Origin: Litchfieldia stipae | Lineage (GTDB): Bacteria > Bacillota > Bacilli > Bacillales > Bacillaceae_L | DNA length: 64,000 bases | Assembly (NCBI RefSeq): GCF_014837155.1 | Contig: NZ_JACYHA010000017.1 | Span: 1 to 64,000, forward strand | Direction of reading: 5' to 3' | Part shown: positions 17,996 through 27,163 of the stretch, in pieces | Numbering within the stretch: position 1 is the stretch's first letter | How the letters are laid out: the number at the start of each line of letters is the position of its first letter | Translations under genes and position numbers: made by a program | The notes under the pieces: generated by a model | What the model saw: only the letters and a program-made list of their open reading frames with translations | What the model was told of the DNA's origin: nothing | Databases searched by the model: none

Positions 17996-18933
17996 TATGC
18001 CTCAACCTCCCTTTTCTTCGTAGATAATACTTGAACGGTCGTGAAAATCGCGACAACTAGGAAGAATAATATCGATTTTGCAGTTCCCAATCCATAACGA
18101 TTATGGAGGAACGCTTCTTGATAAATATTGATAGCAACTGATTGTGTTGAGTTGAACGGTCCCCCACCAGTTAACGATAGATTCAAATCAAAGATTTTGA
18201 ATGCCATTGATATCGTAAGGAAGAAGCAAATTGTAAATGCTGGTAGAATCAATGGGATCAGGATATTTTTTAGAATCGACCAGCTATTGGCTCCGTCTAT
18301 TTTCGCTGCCTCCAATAGAGAAGTATCAACCCCTTGTAATGCAGCGATATAAATGACCATCATATACCCGCTGATTTGCCATGCAAAGACAATCACAATT
18401 CCCCAAAATGCTGTTGTTTCATCGCCAAGCCAAGCGAGCTTAAAGAATGGAATATTTGTGATCGCACCAACTGATGCAAATCCTTTTACAAAAATAAATT
18501 GCCAGATAAACCCTAATAATAATCCCCCAATCACATTCGGGATAAAATAAACAGTTCGTAGGATGTTCTTCGTTTTGAGTGCAGCATTTAACAAAAGTGC
18601 TAGACTAAATCCAATCAGATTACTGATGATCACAGCAGCAAACATGAATTTCGTGGTAAAAATAAATGAGTTCACGAATTTATCGTCATTTGTAAAAATC
18701 TTAATATAGTTCTCTAACCCTACCCATTCAATGTTTGAACTAATCCCGTTCCATGATGTAAAAGAATAATAGATTCCCATAAAGAACGGAAGGATTTGAA
18801 TGACGAGGAAAAACAATAGCGCTGGACCAACAAAAGCAGCGTAGCTTAGAACTTTTTTTAATGTAGCCTTTCTCTTTAATGCAACTTGTGCTTTTGTCGT
18901 AGCACTTGCTTGAGGATCAATTTTCATATTCAT
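17995..18933 (-). CDS. carbohydrate ABC transporter permease (MalF-like)
   Basis: 312 residues. After a hydrophilic N-terminus of about 35 residues come six membrane segments and the EAA loop (LLEAAKIDGANSWSILKNI). It is the first gene of the operon permease, permease, binding protein, kinase, regulator, dehydrogenase. AAAAGGGGTGAG precedes the ATG at 18933. A cre-like site and a TATAAT box lie just upstream, so carbon catabolite repression is likely. Confidence 0.93.
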   Translation of the reverse strand: MNMKIDPQASATTKAQVALKRKATLKKVLSYAAFVGPALLFFLVIQILPFFMGIYYSFTSWNGISSNIEWVGLENYIKIFTNDDKFVNSFIFTTKFMFAAVIISNLIGFSLALLLNAALKTKNILRTVYFIPNVIGGLLLGFIWQFIFVKGFASVGAITNIPFFKLAWLGDETTAFWGIVIVFAWQISGYMMVIYIAALQGVDTSLLEAAKIDGANSWSILKNILIPLILPAFTICFFLTISMAFKIFDLNLSLTGGGPFNSTQSVAINIYQEAFLHNRYGLGTAKSILFFLVVAIFTTVQVLSTKKREVEA

Positions 18934-18952
18934 TTGCTCACCCCTTTTATCT

Positions 18953-18966
18953 TGTAAACGCTTTCT
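18953..18966 (-). promoter_or_regulatory. cre site of the first sugar operon
   Basis: TGTAAACGCTTTCT matches the CcpA operator consensus TGWAANCGNTNWCA at 13 of 14 positions. It lies between the -10 box and the first start codon, where bound CcpA would block transcription. A second, weaker copy of the half-site AAGCGTTT at about 18991-18998 makes an 8-bp inverted repeat with it across the -10. Confidence 0.75.
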
Positions 18967-18976
18967 TTATTTATTC

Positions 18977-18982
18977 ATTATA
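18977..18982 (-). promoter_or_regulatory. -10 box of the first sugar operon
   Basis: A perfect TATAAT 44 nt before the first permease start. No good -35 is found at 16-18 bp, which suits a promoter that needs an activator such as the YesN-type regulator of this operon. Two TTGAC words 22 bp apart (19015, 19037) lie just upstream and might be its sites, but that match is short. Confidence 0.5.
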
Positions 18983-19071
18983 GATGATGTAAGCGTTTGT
19001 TTAGGGTATCTTAATTGACTAAAAGAGTATACTATGTTGACCTTCTAATCACAAAATCGTCCACTCCACAT

Positions 19072-19105
19072 AAAAAAAGCCTCCATCGCGCAATGATGAA
19101 GGCTG
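19072..19105 (-). terminator. terminator of the two-component/ABC operon
   Basis: AGCCTTCATC/GATGGAGGCT stem (one G-T pair) followed by seven T on the minus strand, just after the FtsX-type permease stop. Confidence 0.9.
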
Positions 19106-19112
19106 TCTCATT

Positions 19113-21689
19113 CTAAATATTCTCTTGTTTCAATCCATCAATAATGTTCTCGTTCTTAATCTTGCCGATCGAATACAGCATAGCTGAACTTACGATAATA
19201 AAAATAGCGACAATAACAAATAGGATATTCAGCCAAGGTAAAGTAAAATTATACGAAAATGTTTCACTTACTGACCTATAGATTAAGAACATAACTGCGA
19301 TACTAATTGGTAGACCGTATAATAGCGCCTTAACACCATAGAAGATACTTTCATAGTTTATCATCTTATTAAAGCCTTTCGGTGTCATTCCAACTGACTT
19401 CAGCATCGCAAATTCACGCTTCCGCAGGGAAATACTTGTTGAGATCGTGTTAAAGATATTTGCAATCGAAATCAAGGAAATCAAAGTGATAAATCCATAA
19501 GTAAATACCGACATAATCGTGATGATTTGTTGTTCCTGTTGTCTATGCTGATGTACATTGAATACATTCATATTTGATGGTACTAGTTCTTCAAGTGCTT
19601 TTTGTGTCACTGTAGTATCGTCACTATTCATATAGAGAGAGGCACTCGCATATTTATCGTCCTTATCTCCCATGAAATGATTCATCGTTTCAAGCGGGAC
19701 AATAACATCTAGTCCTCCAATACTTGCTGAAAATACCCCAATCGGCACCTCTGCTGTTAATGCACCAATTTGAATTTCCGCAATCGGACTTGTTTCGCTC
19801 GTTTCATAATCTAATAAGTTAAGATTTAGCTTATCACCTTCAGTAGCTTTGATTGACTCCGATACCATGAACTTAGATGCTTCATAATCATAATAAGATA
19901 TTTCATCAATCACAATCGCAGTTGGTTGTTCCGGATCCTTGAACTGCTCCAAGTCTGCTCCAATCTTGGTTGCAAAGGCACTAAAACTCGCTTCATCTAA
20001 CCCATACACATTTACATAATATTCATATTTTCCATCAGTAGCAGAGAAAGACTCTTTGTTATCATACATTTCTTTCGGTAGGTCCTCTTCATCAATCAAT
20101 GTATGGAGCGACGTTTTCTTCTGGATGCTATACTCAGTGATATTATCCAATTGAGTTAACTGCTCAAATTTTGCGATATCCTCAGTATCCCCCGTTACAG
20201 AGAAATCAAAATTAATGCCATCTTGTGAAAGCTCAACCGATTTCCCTAAGCTTGCGGTAAAATAGGAAACCGACAAGAATAGAATGATACTAATAACAAG
20301 TGAGAAGACCGTCGCTTGATATCTTCTTTTATTTCTCTTCATATTCTTCAAACCAATTTCAGCTTCTATTCCAAATATTCTTCGGACAAGCTTCGATGTT
20401 TTCACCGTTTTCCTTGATAATTTCACATCCTGGGTTTGGCGAATCGCATCAATGGCTGAAATCTTCGATGCTTTTCGAGCTGGCAAATACGTTGATATAA
20501 ATATCGTAACAATTGAGATAAGTGAAGCCACCACAACCAAAACAGGTGTGACAACAACTTGGAGCTTTTCTGAGACTCCTAACGCATCTCCAATAAATGT
20601 ATTAAGGAACATAAATGTTACAGTGATACCACCAATTCCAGCTAGTATCCCAAGTGGAATACTAATGACTCCAATCACAGCCCCTTCGAAAAAGACTGAG
20701 TTTCGTTTTTGCTTTTTGGTTGCTCCCACACTTGAAAGCATCCCTAAATGTCTAGCACGCTCAGACACACTAATCGCAAAGGCATTATAGATCAACGAGA
20801 CTGAACCTATAATAATGATAGTCATAATAATGGCAAGCAAGGAGTATAAAGTAACACGTAAATTATCATGATTTGTTACCCCATAAAAACGAAGTAAATC
20901 TGAATTATAACTAACTTGTTCAATATTATTCTGTTTGGCAAGCTCTTCAGCATGTTTATAGAGAGAACCGTTTACTTTTTCCAGAACAACAACAGCATCT
21001 ACAACATCTGTCGGTGCAAGTGAAGCTTTATCAATATAATTTATCATTGTATAGCCTGGTGACCAAACAGGCTCCCACTCTGGTTGCTTGATGGTACCAA
21101 CAATCGTAAATGTTTCAGTTGATTCAATTTGTAACTCTTCAATGACTCCATCAGAACTTGCTTGGAGAGAGTCGCTCTGTCCTAATGGTTCACTTCTTCC
21201 TTCTGCGTATCGTTGACCAATATCAAGCGTCAATTCATCACCGATTTTATAGCCATTCCCCGTATCCTGAGCGATTTTCTCTGAGATGACGACTTCATTT
21301 TTCGCCATTGGAAGACGTCCCTCACTTACCTCGATTGGAAACTGCTGTAACCCTTGTATATTGTATTCTTTGACAAAGATATAAGGCTTGTCTTTCAGGG
21401 TAGCTCCCTCTAATTCGGCATAGCCTCGGTCAGTAGAAAGAACTAACGTTTTTGTTTGACTATCTTTTTCAATCGCTTCGATCTGATCGATGTTTACATT
21501 TTTATACTTAACATGCCATTCTCCATCCATAGCAATAGCTTGTCTTTTCAATAAGTCCAAAAAAGACTCACCAAGCGTTGCAACTGCTGTAACCATCGCA
21601 ACTGAGATAATGACACCAATAATCGTTACAAGCGTTCGTTTTTTATTTTCCTTTAAGTGACGTAATGTCAGTTTGTTGATGATGTTCAC
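19113..21689 (-). CDS. FtsX/MacB-type ABC transporter permease
   Basis: 858 residues. A membrane helix near the N-terminus is followed by a large extracellular MacB_PCD-like region, three helices with the first FtsX domain (about 285-410), a second helix and extracellular region, and three helices with a second FtsX domain at the C-terminus. This double layout is larger than the BceB type with one big loop, and fits exporters or mechanotransmission pumps for antimicrobial peptides or lipoproteins. The first codon overlaps the stop of the ATPase gene by 4 nt (ATGA). Regulation is presumably by the two-component pair upstream. Substrate unknown. Confidence 0.9.
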   Translation of the reverse strand: MNIINKLTLRHLKENKKRTLVTIIGVIISVAMVTAVATLGESFLDLLKRQAIAMDGEWHVKYKNVNIDQIEAIEKDSQTKTLVLSTDRGYAELEGATLKDKPYIFVKEYNIQGLQQFPIEVSEGRLPMAKNEVVISEKIAQDTGNGYKIGDELTLDIGQRYAEGRSEPLGQSDSLQASSDGVIEELQIESTETFTIVGTIKQPEWEPVWSPGYTMINYIDKASLAPTDVVDAVVVLEKVNGSLYKHAEELAKQNNIEQVSYNSDLLRFYGVTNHDNLRVTLYSLLAIIMTIIIIGSVSLIYNAFAISVSERARHLGMLSSVGATKKQKRNSVFFEGAVIGVISIPLGILAGIGGITVTFMFLNTFIGDALGVSEKLQVVVTPVLVVVASLISIVTIFISTYLPARKASKISAIDAIRQTQDVKLSRKTVKTSKLVRRIFGIEAEIGLKNMKRNKRRYQATVFSLVISIILFLSVSYFTASLGKSVELSQDGINFDFSVTGDTEDIAKFEQLTQLDNITEYSIQKKTSLHTLIDEEDLPKEMYDNKESFSATDGKYEYYVNVYGLDEASFSAFATKIGADLEQFKDPEQPTAIVIDEISYYDYEASKFMVSESIKATEGDKLNLNLLDYETSETSPIAEIQIGALTAEVPIGVFSASIGGLDVIVPLETMNHFMGDKDDKYASASLYMNSDDTTVTQKALEELVPSNMNVFNVHQHRQQEQQIITIMSVFTYGFITLISLISIANIFNTISTSISLRKREFAMLKSVGMTPKGFNKMINYESIFYGVKALLYGLPISIAVMFLIYRSVSETFSYNFTLPWLNILFVIVAIFIIVSSAMLYSIGKIKNENIIDGLKQENI

Positions 21690-22369
21690 GGACGAATCAC
21701 CTCATCCTTAGCAACCTTTCCGTCCTCAATTGTAATCACACGATCAGCCTGTAATGCAATTCGCTCATCATGAGTAATAACAATCAGCGTCTGATTATAG
21801 GTTTTATTAAACATTTTCAACAGCTCCATAATCTCGCCACTATTCTTACTATCCAGGTTCCCTGTTGGCTCATCGGCTAGCATAATCGCAGGATTACTAA
21901 TTAACGCTCTCCCAATCGATACACGCTGCTGCTGCCCACCTGATAACTGATTCGGCAAATGATTCAAGCGCTGACTTAACCCTAATATCGAAACAATATC
22001 CTCAAACTGCTTCCGATCTACTTTTTGTTCATCTAATAACATAGGCAGAGTAATATTTTCCTCTACTGTTAAAATCGGAATCAAATTATAAAATTGATAA
22101 ATTAACCCGATTTGTCTTCTTCTAAAAATCGCTAATTGTGTTTCGTTTAGATCATAAATATCAGTATTATCAACTAGAACCTTACCATTCGTTGGTCGAT
22201 CCACCCCACCTAATAAATGAAGCAGAGTTGATTTCCCTGACCCTGATGGTCCAATAATCGCAACAAATTCACCCTTCTTAATTGAAAATGAAATATCATC
22301 GAGCGCCTTAACAGCAGTCTCACCCTTGCCATAAACCTTAGACAGATGTTCTATTTTTAAAATATCCAT
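21686..22369 (-). CDS. ABC transporter ATP-binding protein (LolD/MacB type)
   Basis: 227 residues, a single ATPase domain: Walker A GPSGSGKST, the ABC signature LSGGQQQR, Walker B (IMLADEPTG) and the switch His (VITHDE). The 'PTGNLDS' context is typical of MacB/LolD/BceA-type ATPases that drive FtsX permeases. It works with the permease directly downstream, which it overlaps by 4 nt. The gene starts 86 nt after the kinase gene. Confidence 0.95.
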   Translation of the reverse strand: MDILKIEHLSKVYGKGETAVKALDDISFSIKKGEFVAIIGPSGSGKSTLLHLLGGVDRPTNGKVLVDNTDIYDLNETQLAIFRRRQIGLIYQFYNLIPILTVEENITLPMLLDEQKVDRKQFEDIVSILGLSQRLNHLPNQLSGGQQQRVSIGRALISNPAIMLADEPTGNLDSKNSGEIMELLKMFNKTYNQTLIVITHDERIALQADRVITIEDGKVAKDEVIRP

Positions 22370-22455
22370 TGTTTCGCCTCCAAATGTTGATGTTGACTAA
22401 AGTATATCTGCCTAATATGACTATTAAGTGACTAGAAAAGTGACAATTTATTCAC

Positions 22456-23457
22456 TTAAGCCCGCTTGTAGAATTTCAGTTGAAATGCTGTTCCCTTTCC
22501 GGTCTCACTCTTCACTTCAATATCCCCCTGCTGACTAGTAATAATACTATAGGCCATCGCAAGGCCAATACCAACACTATCCTCACCAGCATTTTTTCCT
22601 TTATAAAAGCGTTTGAATATATAGGGAAGATCTTCTCTCGCAATCCCTTTGCCATTATCTTTGATCGTGATTTCGGTGAATAGCGCATTTTCAGAAAAAG
22701 TGATTGAAATCTCTCCCCCTTCCTTCGTATGCTCTACACAGTTCTTTAATATATTTATGATTGCTTCTGTCGTCCAATTGAGATCACCAATGAAAGAAAC
22801 AGAATTCTCACCTGTCACTTTTAAATTTTGCTGTTTAATATCCATTGGAATTAATACTGGTTCTACTGCCCTTTGAATGACTTCATTAACATAGACTTGA
22901 TTCTTTTTAAAAACAATCGTCCCTGCATCCATTTTCGATAGCTTTAATAATGAAGAAACTAGCCACTCCATTCGTTCTAATTGAATTCGGATATGATGAG
23001 TAAATTCCGTTCGTTTTGCCTCATCCAGCTTCTTATCACTTAATAGATCCGCCATCACCATCATTGACGTCAGAGGCGTCTTCAATTGATGAGAAATATC
23101 AGAGATTGCATTCGTCAACTTCACTTTGTCCTGTTCCAAATAGGAGCTATGCTCTGAAAGCATATTCGTAACTTTATAAATATCGCTTTTTAAAATACTC
23201 AACTCACCCTCGAAGTTATCTCGAACGTCTAAGCCATAATCCCCGTTACTAATACGGCGCAGGTAACTTGAGAGCTTCGCAATTTCCTGGTACCTCCATT
23301 TTGTAAAAATCAAACTGCAACCGACGAAAATAAGCGACGTGATTAAAACGAACATCGCAGCTTGAGTTGATAGAAGGAAAGCAGTAGCAACAGTCGTCAA
23401 CAGAGTAATAGAGCATAAAATCAGGATATACCATTTGATTTCTCGATTTCGTAGCAT
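22456..23457 (-). CDS. sensor histidine kinase (VanS/OmpR-partner type)
   Basis: 333 residues from ATG 23457, one nt after the regulator's stop codon and 8 nt after AAGGTGGG; the frame extends further upstream without support. Two adjacent membrane helices (about 10-55) with almost no outside loop are followed by a HAMP-like linker, the H box SHQLKTPLT and an ATPase domain with NCVEHTKEGG, DNGKGI and GIGLAMA. Kinases with so little extracellular sequence usually take their signal from a partner, here probably the ABC transporter encoded downstream. This arrangement is well known for peptide antibiotic sensing. Confidence 0.93.
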   Translation of the reverse strand: MLRNREIKWYILILCSITLLTTVATAFLLSTQAAMFVLITSLIFVGCSLIFTKWRYQEIAKLSSYLRRISNGDYGLDVRDNFEGELSILKSDIYKVTNMLSEHSSYLEQDKVKLTNAISDISHQLKTPLTSMMVMADLLSDKKLDEAKRTEFTHHIRIQLERMEWLVSSLLKLSKMDAGTIVFKKNQVYVNEVIQRAVEPVLIPMDIKQQNLKVTGENSVSFIGDLNWTTEAIINILKNCVEHTKEGGEISITFSENALFTEITIKDNGKGIAREDLPYIFKRFYKGKNAGEDSVGIGLAMAYSIITSQQGDIEVKSETGKGTAFQLKFYKRA

Positions 23458-23458
23458 G

Positions 23459-24148
23459 TTAATTTCCCACCTTGTAACCCATTCCACGTACTGTTTTTAT
23501 AATTGTTGGCTGCCCCGGGTTGTCCTCCAGCTTTTCTCTCAATCTCTTAATGTACACAGTCAAAGTGTTGTCGTTCACGAAATCTCCAGCTACATCCCAA
23601 ATACGATCAAGGAGCTGAGCTCTCGTGAGAACTTGTCCAATATGATTAGCAAAAATCAGGAACAGTCGATACTCTAAAGCAGTCAACGAGACCTCTTCTC
23701 CATTTTTATAAACCTTTCCTTCTAATGTATTGATTCGAATATTCTCTATCTCAATATCTGTTTTCGGTTGTTGCGTTTGCTGCTTATTGTAACGACGTAA
23801 AACAGACTTAATCCTAGAAAGTAGCTCACGAATACGAAAAGGCTTCGTAATATAATCATCCGCTCCCATATCAAGACCCATCACGACATTCACTTCATCA
23901 TCAAAGGCCGTAAGAAAAATGACAGGCTTGTCACTACGCTTCTTCACCATTTCACATAACTCATAGCCACTGCCATCAGGGAGTGACAAATCAAACATAC
24001 ATAAATCTATCTCATCCATTTGCGTCATGAGAACCTCTTTTGCGGATTCCACATTGTGACACAGAATCGTCTCATAGTCCTCCTGACGCAAGGAATATTC
24101 CAGTCCCATCGCAATCGTCTTATCATCTTCAACCAATAACACCTTCAT
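23459..24148 (-). CDS. OmpR/VanR-type response regulator
   Basis: About 229 residues from ATG 24148 (MKVLLVEDD); the frame continues upstream without a ribosome binding site, and AGGATG lies 6 nt before this start. The receiver domain has the phospho-acceptor Asp in CMFDLSLPDGSG and the switch Lys in ITKPF. A winged-helix DNA-binding domain (about 130-228) ends the protein. It is the first gene of the operon regulator, kinase, ATPase, permease. The 103-bp tandem repeats begin about 85 nt upstream of this gene. Confidence 0.94.
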   Translation of the reverse strand: MKVLLVEDDKTIAMGLEYSLRQEDYETILCHNVESAKEVLMTQMDEIDLCMFDLSLPDGSGYELCEMVKKRSDKPVIFLTAFDDEVNVVMGLDMGADDYITKPFRIRELLSRIKSVLRRYNKQQTQQPKTDIEIENIRINTLEGKVYKNGEEVSLTALEYRLFLIFANHIGQVLTRAQLLDRIWDVAGDFVNDNTLTVYIKRLREKLEDNPGQPTIIKTVRGMGYKVGN

Positions 24149-24232
24149 GACCAACATCCTAACCTGGGTATTTTCTTTTATCATATTTGATTATGAGGGG
24201 CTCGTCAAAATGGACGAGGCTTATCAGCTAGA

Positions 24233-25060
24233 GTCTGACGGTGGGCTTTCGTTGAATCATGATGCAGCTTCATCGAATGATTCTGTTCTTCCGTTGAATT
24301 ATGCTGAACTTTCGTCAGATTCCTCTCTCTTTTCGTTGAATTAGCTTTCTCAGCCAGAAAGGCGGAGGCCTTTCGTTGAATCACGCTACTCTTTCGTCGG
24401 ATTCCGCTTCACTTCCGTTGAATTCTTACCACTTTTCGTTGAATCAAGCTTCCTCAGACAGAAAGGCGGAGGCCTTTCGTTGAATCATACTGCTTTTCCG
24501 TTGAATTGCACTCCACTTTCGTTGAATTCCTACCACTTTTCGTTGAATTAGCTTTCTCAGCCAGAAAGGCGGAGGCCTTTCGTTGAATCATACTGCTTTT
24601 CCGTTGAATTGCACTCCACTTTCGTTGAATTCCTACCACTTTTCGTTGAATGAATCTTCAAAACCAGAAATGCGGAGGCCTTTCGTTGAATCATACTGCT
24701 TTTCCGTTGAATTGCACTCCACTTTCGTTGAATACTTACCACTTTTCGTTGAATTAGCTTCCTCAGCCAGAAAGGCGAAGGCCTTTCGTTGAATCATGCT
24801 ACTTTTCCGTTGAATTGCACTCCACTTTCGTTGAATTCCTACCACTTTTCGTTGAATGAATCTTTAAAAACAGAAAGGCGGAGGCCTTTCGTTGAATCAT
24901 ACTGCTTTTCCGTTGAATTGCACTCCACTTTCGTTGAATACTTACCACTTTTCGTTGAATTAGCTTCCTCAGACAGAAAGGCGATTGCCTTTCGTTGAAT
25001 CACGATACTCTTTCGTCGGATTCAGCTACACTTTCGTCGGATTCCAACCGCTTCCCCGTC
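24233..25060. repeat. nested tandem repeat array, 103-bp period
   Basis: Seven head-to-tail copies begin at 24355, 24459, 24562, 24665, 24768, 24871 and 24974 (period 103, first copy 104), after one degenerate longer copy from about 24233. Each copy holds a hairpin GAAAGGC..GCCTTTC followed by four CGTTGAAT motifs exactly 21 bp apart, then 40 bp to the next first motif. Copies 3-4 and 5-6 share paired differences, so a 206-bp dimer was duplicated. The outermost copies are more divergent (CGTCGGAT). Both strands are open in several frames, but there is no ribosome binding site and the period is not a multiple of three. Confidence 0.95.
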
Positions 25061-25111
25061 TCCACTTCCCTAATCCGGACAAATCATGTCCCATTCATCG
25101 TGCCTGTCACC

Positions 25112-25149
25112 AAAAAAAGCGACAAGAGAACATATCCCTTGTCGCTTTC
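25112..25149 (-). terminator. terminator of the FGGY kinase gene
   Basis: AAAGCGACAAG/CTTGTCGCTTT stem followed by a T run on the minus strand, 12 nt after the stop codon. Confidence 0.92.
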
Positions 25150-25160
25150 TACCATTCTAT

Positions 25161-26756
25161 TTACAAATTCTCTACAGCTGCTCTTTCAATCGCCAGCCCC
25201 TTCATGTAGCGTTGCATAAATTGTTCAAAGCCTTCTACATCCTTTGGATCAGGGGATATCGTCGTTCCCGCTTCTCCTGCAAAGACCTTCTCATTTAGAA
25301 ACTCGTCTAATGTTTCTTCACCATTTTTATTAATCATATAAGCAGCAAGCAGGGCAATTCCCCACGCTCCGCCTTCACCTGCTGTTTCCATGACAGATAC
25401 AGGCGTATTAAGGGCAGCCGCCATAATGCTTTGTCCCACAGCTTTTGTCTTGAACAAGCCACCATGACCAAGAATTTCATCCAACTTCACTTTTTCTTCT
25501 TTTAATAGAATATCCATGCCAATTTTCAATGCACCTAATGCCGTGAATAAATGTACACGCATGAAGTTTGGTAATGTGAAATTGCTATCAGAAGAACGAA
25601 CAAACAATGGACGACCTTCTTCAAAATGAGTCATATGCTCACCTGATAGATACCCATAAGCTAATAAGCCTCCAGCATCTGGGTCACCTTGAAGAGCTAA
25701 ATGATAGAGTGTTCCATATAACTGGTTCATATCCACATTCATACCCATCGCTTTTGAAAATTCCTCAAACAGTCCCACCCAAGCATTCAAGTCCGAGGAG
25801 CAGTTATTCGAATGAGCCATTGCAACTAAATGTCCTGTAGGCGTTGTTACAAGGTCAATCTCTGAATATACTTTTGAAAGCTCTTTTTCCAGGACAACCA
25901 TGGCAAATACAGAGGTTCCAGCAGATACATTACCAGTTCGCTTCGCTACACTATTTGTCGCAACCATGCCAGTCCCAGCATCACCTTCTGGTGGACAAAG
26001 TGGAATACCAGCCTGCAGTGCTCCACTAGGATCTAATAATCTTGCACCAACTTCTGTCAGTACCCCAGCATTTTCCCCTGCGACTAGCACGTTGGGAAGG
26101 ATATCTTCAAGCTTCCATGGTAGATTCCTAGATTCAATCAACTCATTGAACTGATTCATCATCGTTTGATTGAAGCTCTTCGTATTTAAATCAATTGGGA
26201 ATACCCCAGAAGCTTCTCCAACCCCAAGCACCTTCTCACCAGTTAATTTCCAATGAACATAACCCGCTAGTGTTGTTTGGAAGCTAATCTCTGAAACATG
26301 CTCTTCCTGATTTAAGATCGCTTGATATAAATGTGCGATACTCCATCGTTGTGGAATTTGATAGTTAAATAGGCTTGTTAACTCTTTTGAAGCTTGTTCC
26401 GTTATATTGTTTCGCCAAGTACGGAAAGGAACAAGGAGCTCTCCCTCTTGATCAAAAGCCATATACCCATGCATCATCGCACTAAAACCAATTGACCCAA
26501 CCGTCTTAAGAGTCACTCCGTATTGCTGCTTCACATCGTTTGCCATCTTTTGATAGCTGTCTTGTATACCGTTCCAAATATCCTCCACACTATATGTCCA
26601 TATATTGTTCACATAACTATTTTCCCAATCATGACTACCAGACGCGATTGGTGCATGATTTTCACCAATAAGTACTGCTTTAATTCTAGTAGAACCAAGT
26701 TCAATCCCAAGTACTGTTTTGCCACTCTCAATGGAATTTCTTATCTCAACACTCAT
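25161..26756 (-). CDS. FGGY-family carbohydrate kinase
   Basis: 531 residues from ATG 26756, preceded by GGAGGAAAATTTC; the open frame upstream lacks support. The N-terminal ATPase motif [15 protein letters not shown] and the C-terminal ATP-binding motif with [13 protein letters not shown] mark a sugar kinase of the xylulokinase/ribulokinase group. Such enzymes phosphorylate ketopentoses or similar sugars on entry into the pentose phosphate pathway. It is monocistronic, with a cre-like site in front, so expression is probably repressed by glucose. A ribulokinase for arabinose from the neighbouring pectin side-chain locus is a reasonable guess, but no isomerase gene is next to it. Confidence 0.88.
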   Translation of the reverse strand: MSVEIRNSIESGKTVLGIELGSTRIKAVLIGENHAPIASGSHDWENSYVNNIWTYSVEDIWNGIQDSYQKMANDVKQQYGVTLKTVGSIGFSAMMHGYMAFDQEGELLVPFRTWRNNITEQASKELTSLFNYQIPQRWSIAHLYQAILNQEEHVSEISFQTTLAGYVHWKLTGEKVLGVGEASGVFPIDLNTKSFNQTMMNQFNELIESRNLPWKLEDILPNVLVAGENAGVLTEVGARLLDPSGALQAGIPLCPPEGDAGTGMVATNSVAKRTGNVSAGTSVFAMVVLEKELSKVYSEIDLVTTPTGHLVAMAHSNNCSSDLNAWVGLFEEFSKAMGMNVDMNQLYGTLYHLALQGDPDAGGLLAYGYLSGEHMTHFEEGRPLFVRSSDSNFTLPNFMRVHLFTALGALKIGMDILLKEEKVKLDEILGHGGLFKTKAVGQSIMAAALNTPVSVMETAGEGGAWGIALLAAYMINKNGEETLDEFLNEKVFAGEAGTTISPDPKDVEGFEQFMQRYMKGLAIERAAVENL

Positions 26757-26777
26757 GAAATTTTCCTCCAATAATAG

Positions 26778-26791
26778 ATTAAACGCTTTCA
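26778..26791 (-). promoter_or_regulatory. cre-like site of the FGGY kinase gene
   Basis: ATTAAACGCTTTCA matches TGWAANCGNTNWCA at 12 of 14 positions, 22 nt upstream of the start codon. Confidence 0.55.
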
Positions 26792-27113
26792 TTTTATGTC
26801 CTAATAATACCATAGTTGTAAGACCTAATCATTACTAAACATGTAAAAATTCCGCAAAATTGAATGACACTATAAAGTCATATTTGTCATCTACTATTAA
26901 TATAAGTCATAAAACCTCTCACATCTGAACCCTGTCAATAGCATTATTCTAGTAGATTCTACCTCTTTTACTAAAACGTGTACCAACTAGAAAATAAATA
27001 CAATTCTATCTAATCTAGTTATTTTTCAATGAATTGATAGAAATGTAACTAGGAGGAAAGTTATAAGTCGATATCTATAGGAAAAGTCTTCCTCAAATAT
27101 TACAAAATTCGCG

Positions 27114-27122
27114 TGCTATGAT
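27114..27122 (+). promoter_or_regulatory. extended -10 promoter of the CAP gene
   Basis: TGCTATGAT (27114-27122) is an extended -10 box. No good -35 is found. It lies 41 nt before the start codon. Confidence 0.5.
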
Positions 27123-27163
27123 GTGGAGGTATCACAAACGGTACACAACAAGGAGGATTCAAA

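Larger units (their letters stand above)
26757..27163. other. intergenic region between divergent genes
   Basis: 407 bp of AT-rich sequence. Besides the cre-like site near its left end and an extended -10 near its right end, I see no gene, RNA structure or repeat in it. Confidence 0.6.

Noticed and set aside
24454-24998. Several overlapping open frames in the tandem repeats on both strands
   Set aside because: They arise because the repeat has few stops. There is no ribosome binding site, the frame shifts between units (103 is not a multiple of three), and both strands are equally open.
24233-25060. CRISPR-like array
   Set aside because: Repeats are only about 11 bp with 10-bp gaps that are themselves repeated from unit to unit, there are no unique spacers of constant length and no cas genes nearby.
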